The position numbers and the translations under genes are program-made. 64,000 nucleotides of DNA from Gordonia iterans. GTDB taxonomy: Bacteria; Actinomycetota; Actinomycetes; Mycobacteriales; Mycobacteriaceae. The DNA lies in the NCBI RefSeq assembly GCF_002993285.1, contig NZ_CP027433.1, positions 2,170,001-2,234,000 on the forward strand, in the 5' to 3' direction. Shown in pieces: positions 63,414 through 64,000 of the stretch. The stretch's first letter is position 1, and each line of letters begins with the position of its first letter. The notes under the pieces were generated by a model that ran no database searches, had not been told where the DNA came from, and saw only the letters and a list, made by a program, of their open reading frames with translations.

Positions 63414-64000
63414 TCAGCAAGGACCGGACGAAAACGGAGGCCCGAACATGCCTCCGGTGCCGGGCACACCGCGGCGAGCCTCGCGAACCCGCCATCGCGG
63501 GCGTCGCGCCCCAGGGGATCCGACGACGACCGGCAGCATCCCGCTGGTCCGGACCGAGCCGGATCTGCCCGACCCGACGGTCGACTACCGCCGTCCGGAA
63601 CGGTCGAAGAACCCTTACCTGGAGATCCGGTACGCCGAGCCGGCGCTCCCGGAGTTGAGCGTCCGCGGTTTCACCGCACCGCCGGCTCGCCCGGCACCCG
63701 AGCCGCACCCGGCACCCGAAACCTCGTCAGCGCAGGTGCGTCCGGCCGCGGCCACTCGCCCCGCACCCCTCGCTCACCCCGCGGCGGAGCCGCTTCACCG
63801 AGCCCCCGATCCCGCGCCGGTTCACCGCGCCCCGGATCCGGAGCCGCGTCCGGCGGCGCACGCCGCACCGCCGTCGTCGTTCGAGGCGCATGCACGCGCC
63901 GCGTCTCCGACGACCGACGAGCTGCCGGCGATCCCGGCCGAGCGCGCTACCTCCGCCGAGATCGGCGCGACCCCGCTCGACGCCCTCGACACCGAGTGGA
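63406..64000 (+). CDS. mltG: MltG-like endolytic transglycosylase, N-terminal cytosolic part (cut by window edge)
   Basis: GTG at 63406 overlaps the ruvX end and the frame stays open for 198 codons to the window edge. The visible part is a disordered, Pro/Ala/Arg-rich cytosolic region with repeated HRAPDP-type units (about 127-145); no membrane helix or YceG domain has appeared yet. The identity rests on gene order: in Mycobacteriales ruvX is followed by mltG, whose product has a long N-terminal cytosolic tail and ends peptidoglycan strands. Sequence alone cannot confirm it. Confidence 0.6.
   Translation, partial: MTDQQGPDENGGPNMPPVPGTPRRASRTRHRGRRAPGDPTTTGSIPLVRTEPDLPDPTVDYRRPERSKNPYLEIRYAEPALPELSVRGFTAPPARPAPEPHPAPETSSAQVRPAAATRPAPLAHPAAEPLHRAPDPAPVHRAPDPEPRPAAHAAPPSSFEAHARAASPTTDELPAIPAERATSAEIGATPLDALDTEW

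Overview
This is a 64 kb piece of a high-GC actinobacterial chromosome, most likely from Mycobacteriales and Gordonia-like. The evidence is the conserved block thrS - HIT - pgsA - acyltransferase - pimA - pdxS, followed later by tesB - pdxT - yebC - ruvCAB - yajC - secDF - lipoprotein - apt - relA - PPIase - glyoxalase-like - hisS - zinc peptidase - aspS - rarA - alaS - ruvX - mltG. The phosphatidylinositol mannoside genes, the many GTG starts, the ATGA/GTGA overlaps and the mycobacterial-type LexA box before ruvC agree with this. No rRNA, tRNA or CRISPR array was seen.

Layout. 1-12506 is core chromosome: a partial membrane protein, two paralogous family IV esterases around a PGPGW membrane protein, a GT87 glycosyltransferase, the thrS/PIM operon, pdxS and a PP2C phosphatase. 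12674-36458 is one 23,785-bp Tn3-family transposon. It has 51-bp perfect terminal inverted repeats, a 5-bp target duplication (AACTG), a 1004-aa TnpA at the left end and a serine resolvase with a candidate res site at the right end. It interrupts a small Cro/CI-type regulator gene whose two halves (12641-12673 and 36464-36652) join into a perfect 73-codon ORF. 36701-64000 returns to the conserved chromosome.

Inside the transposon, in order: tnpA; a truncated tetR; an IS21 element (istA/istB); an IS5-family element with TA target duplication; an oxidation cluster (AraC regulator, 2Fe-2S ferredoxin, CYP153-type P450, ferredoxin reductase, a second P450, transglutaminase-like protein, aldehyde dehydrogenase, SDR, BtrH-like protein, acyl-CoA ligase with a G9 frameshift); remnants of another Tn3 transposase and an IS3-type transposase; an intact tetR with a divergent DHA2-type exporter; a universal stress protein; tnpR. 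A 484-bp direct repeat of tetR brackets the IS21-to-IS3 segment, which looks like a block added to a simpler tnpA-tetR-mfs-usp-tnpR transposon by recombination.

How the genes could work together. The AraC-fdx-CYP153-fdr set matches the organisation of bacterial terminal alkane hydroxylase operons. SDR, aldehyde dehydrogenase and acyl-CoA ligase would carry the alcohol through aldehyde and acid to acyl-CoA for beta-oxidation. The second P450, the transglutaminase-like protein and the BtrH-like protein have no assigned place in that route and are the best candidates for undescribed biochemistry. In the core part, ruvC carries both a LexA box and a PafBC-type promoter. A 26-bp tandem repeat in an inverted-repeat structure separates the convergent relA and PPIase genes. 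Function calls come from reading motifs and gene order; no database search was run.
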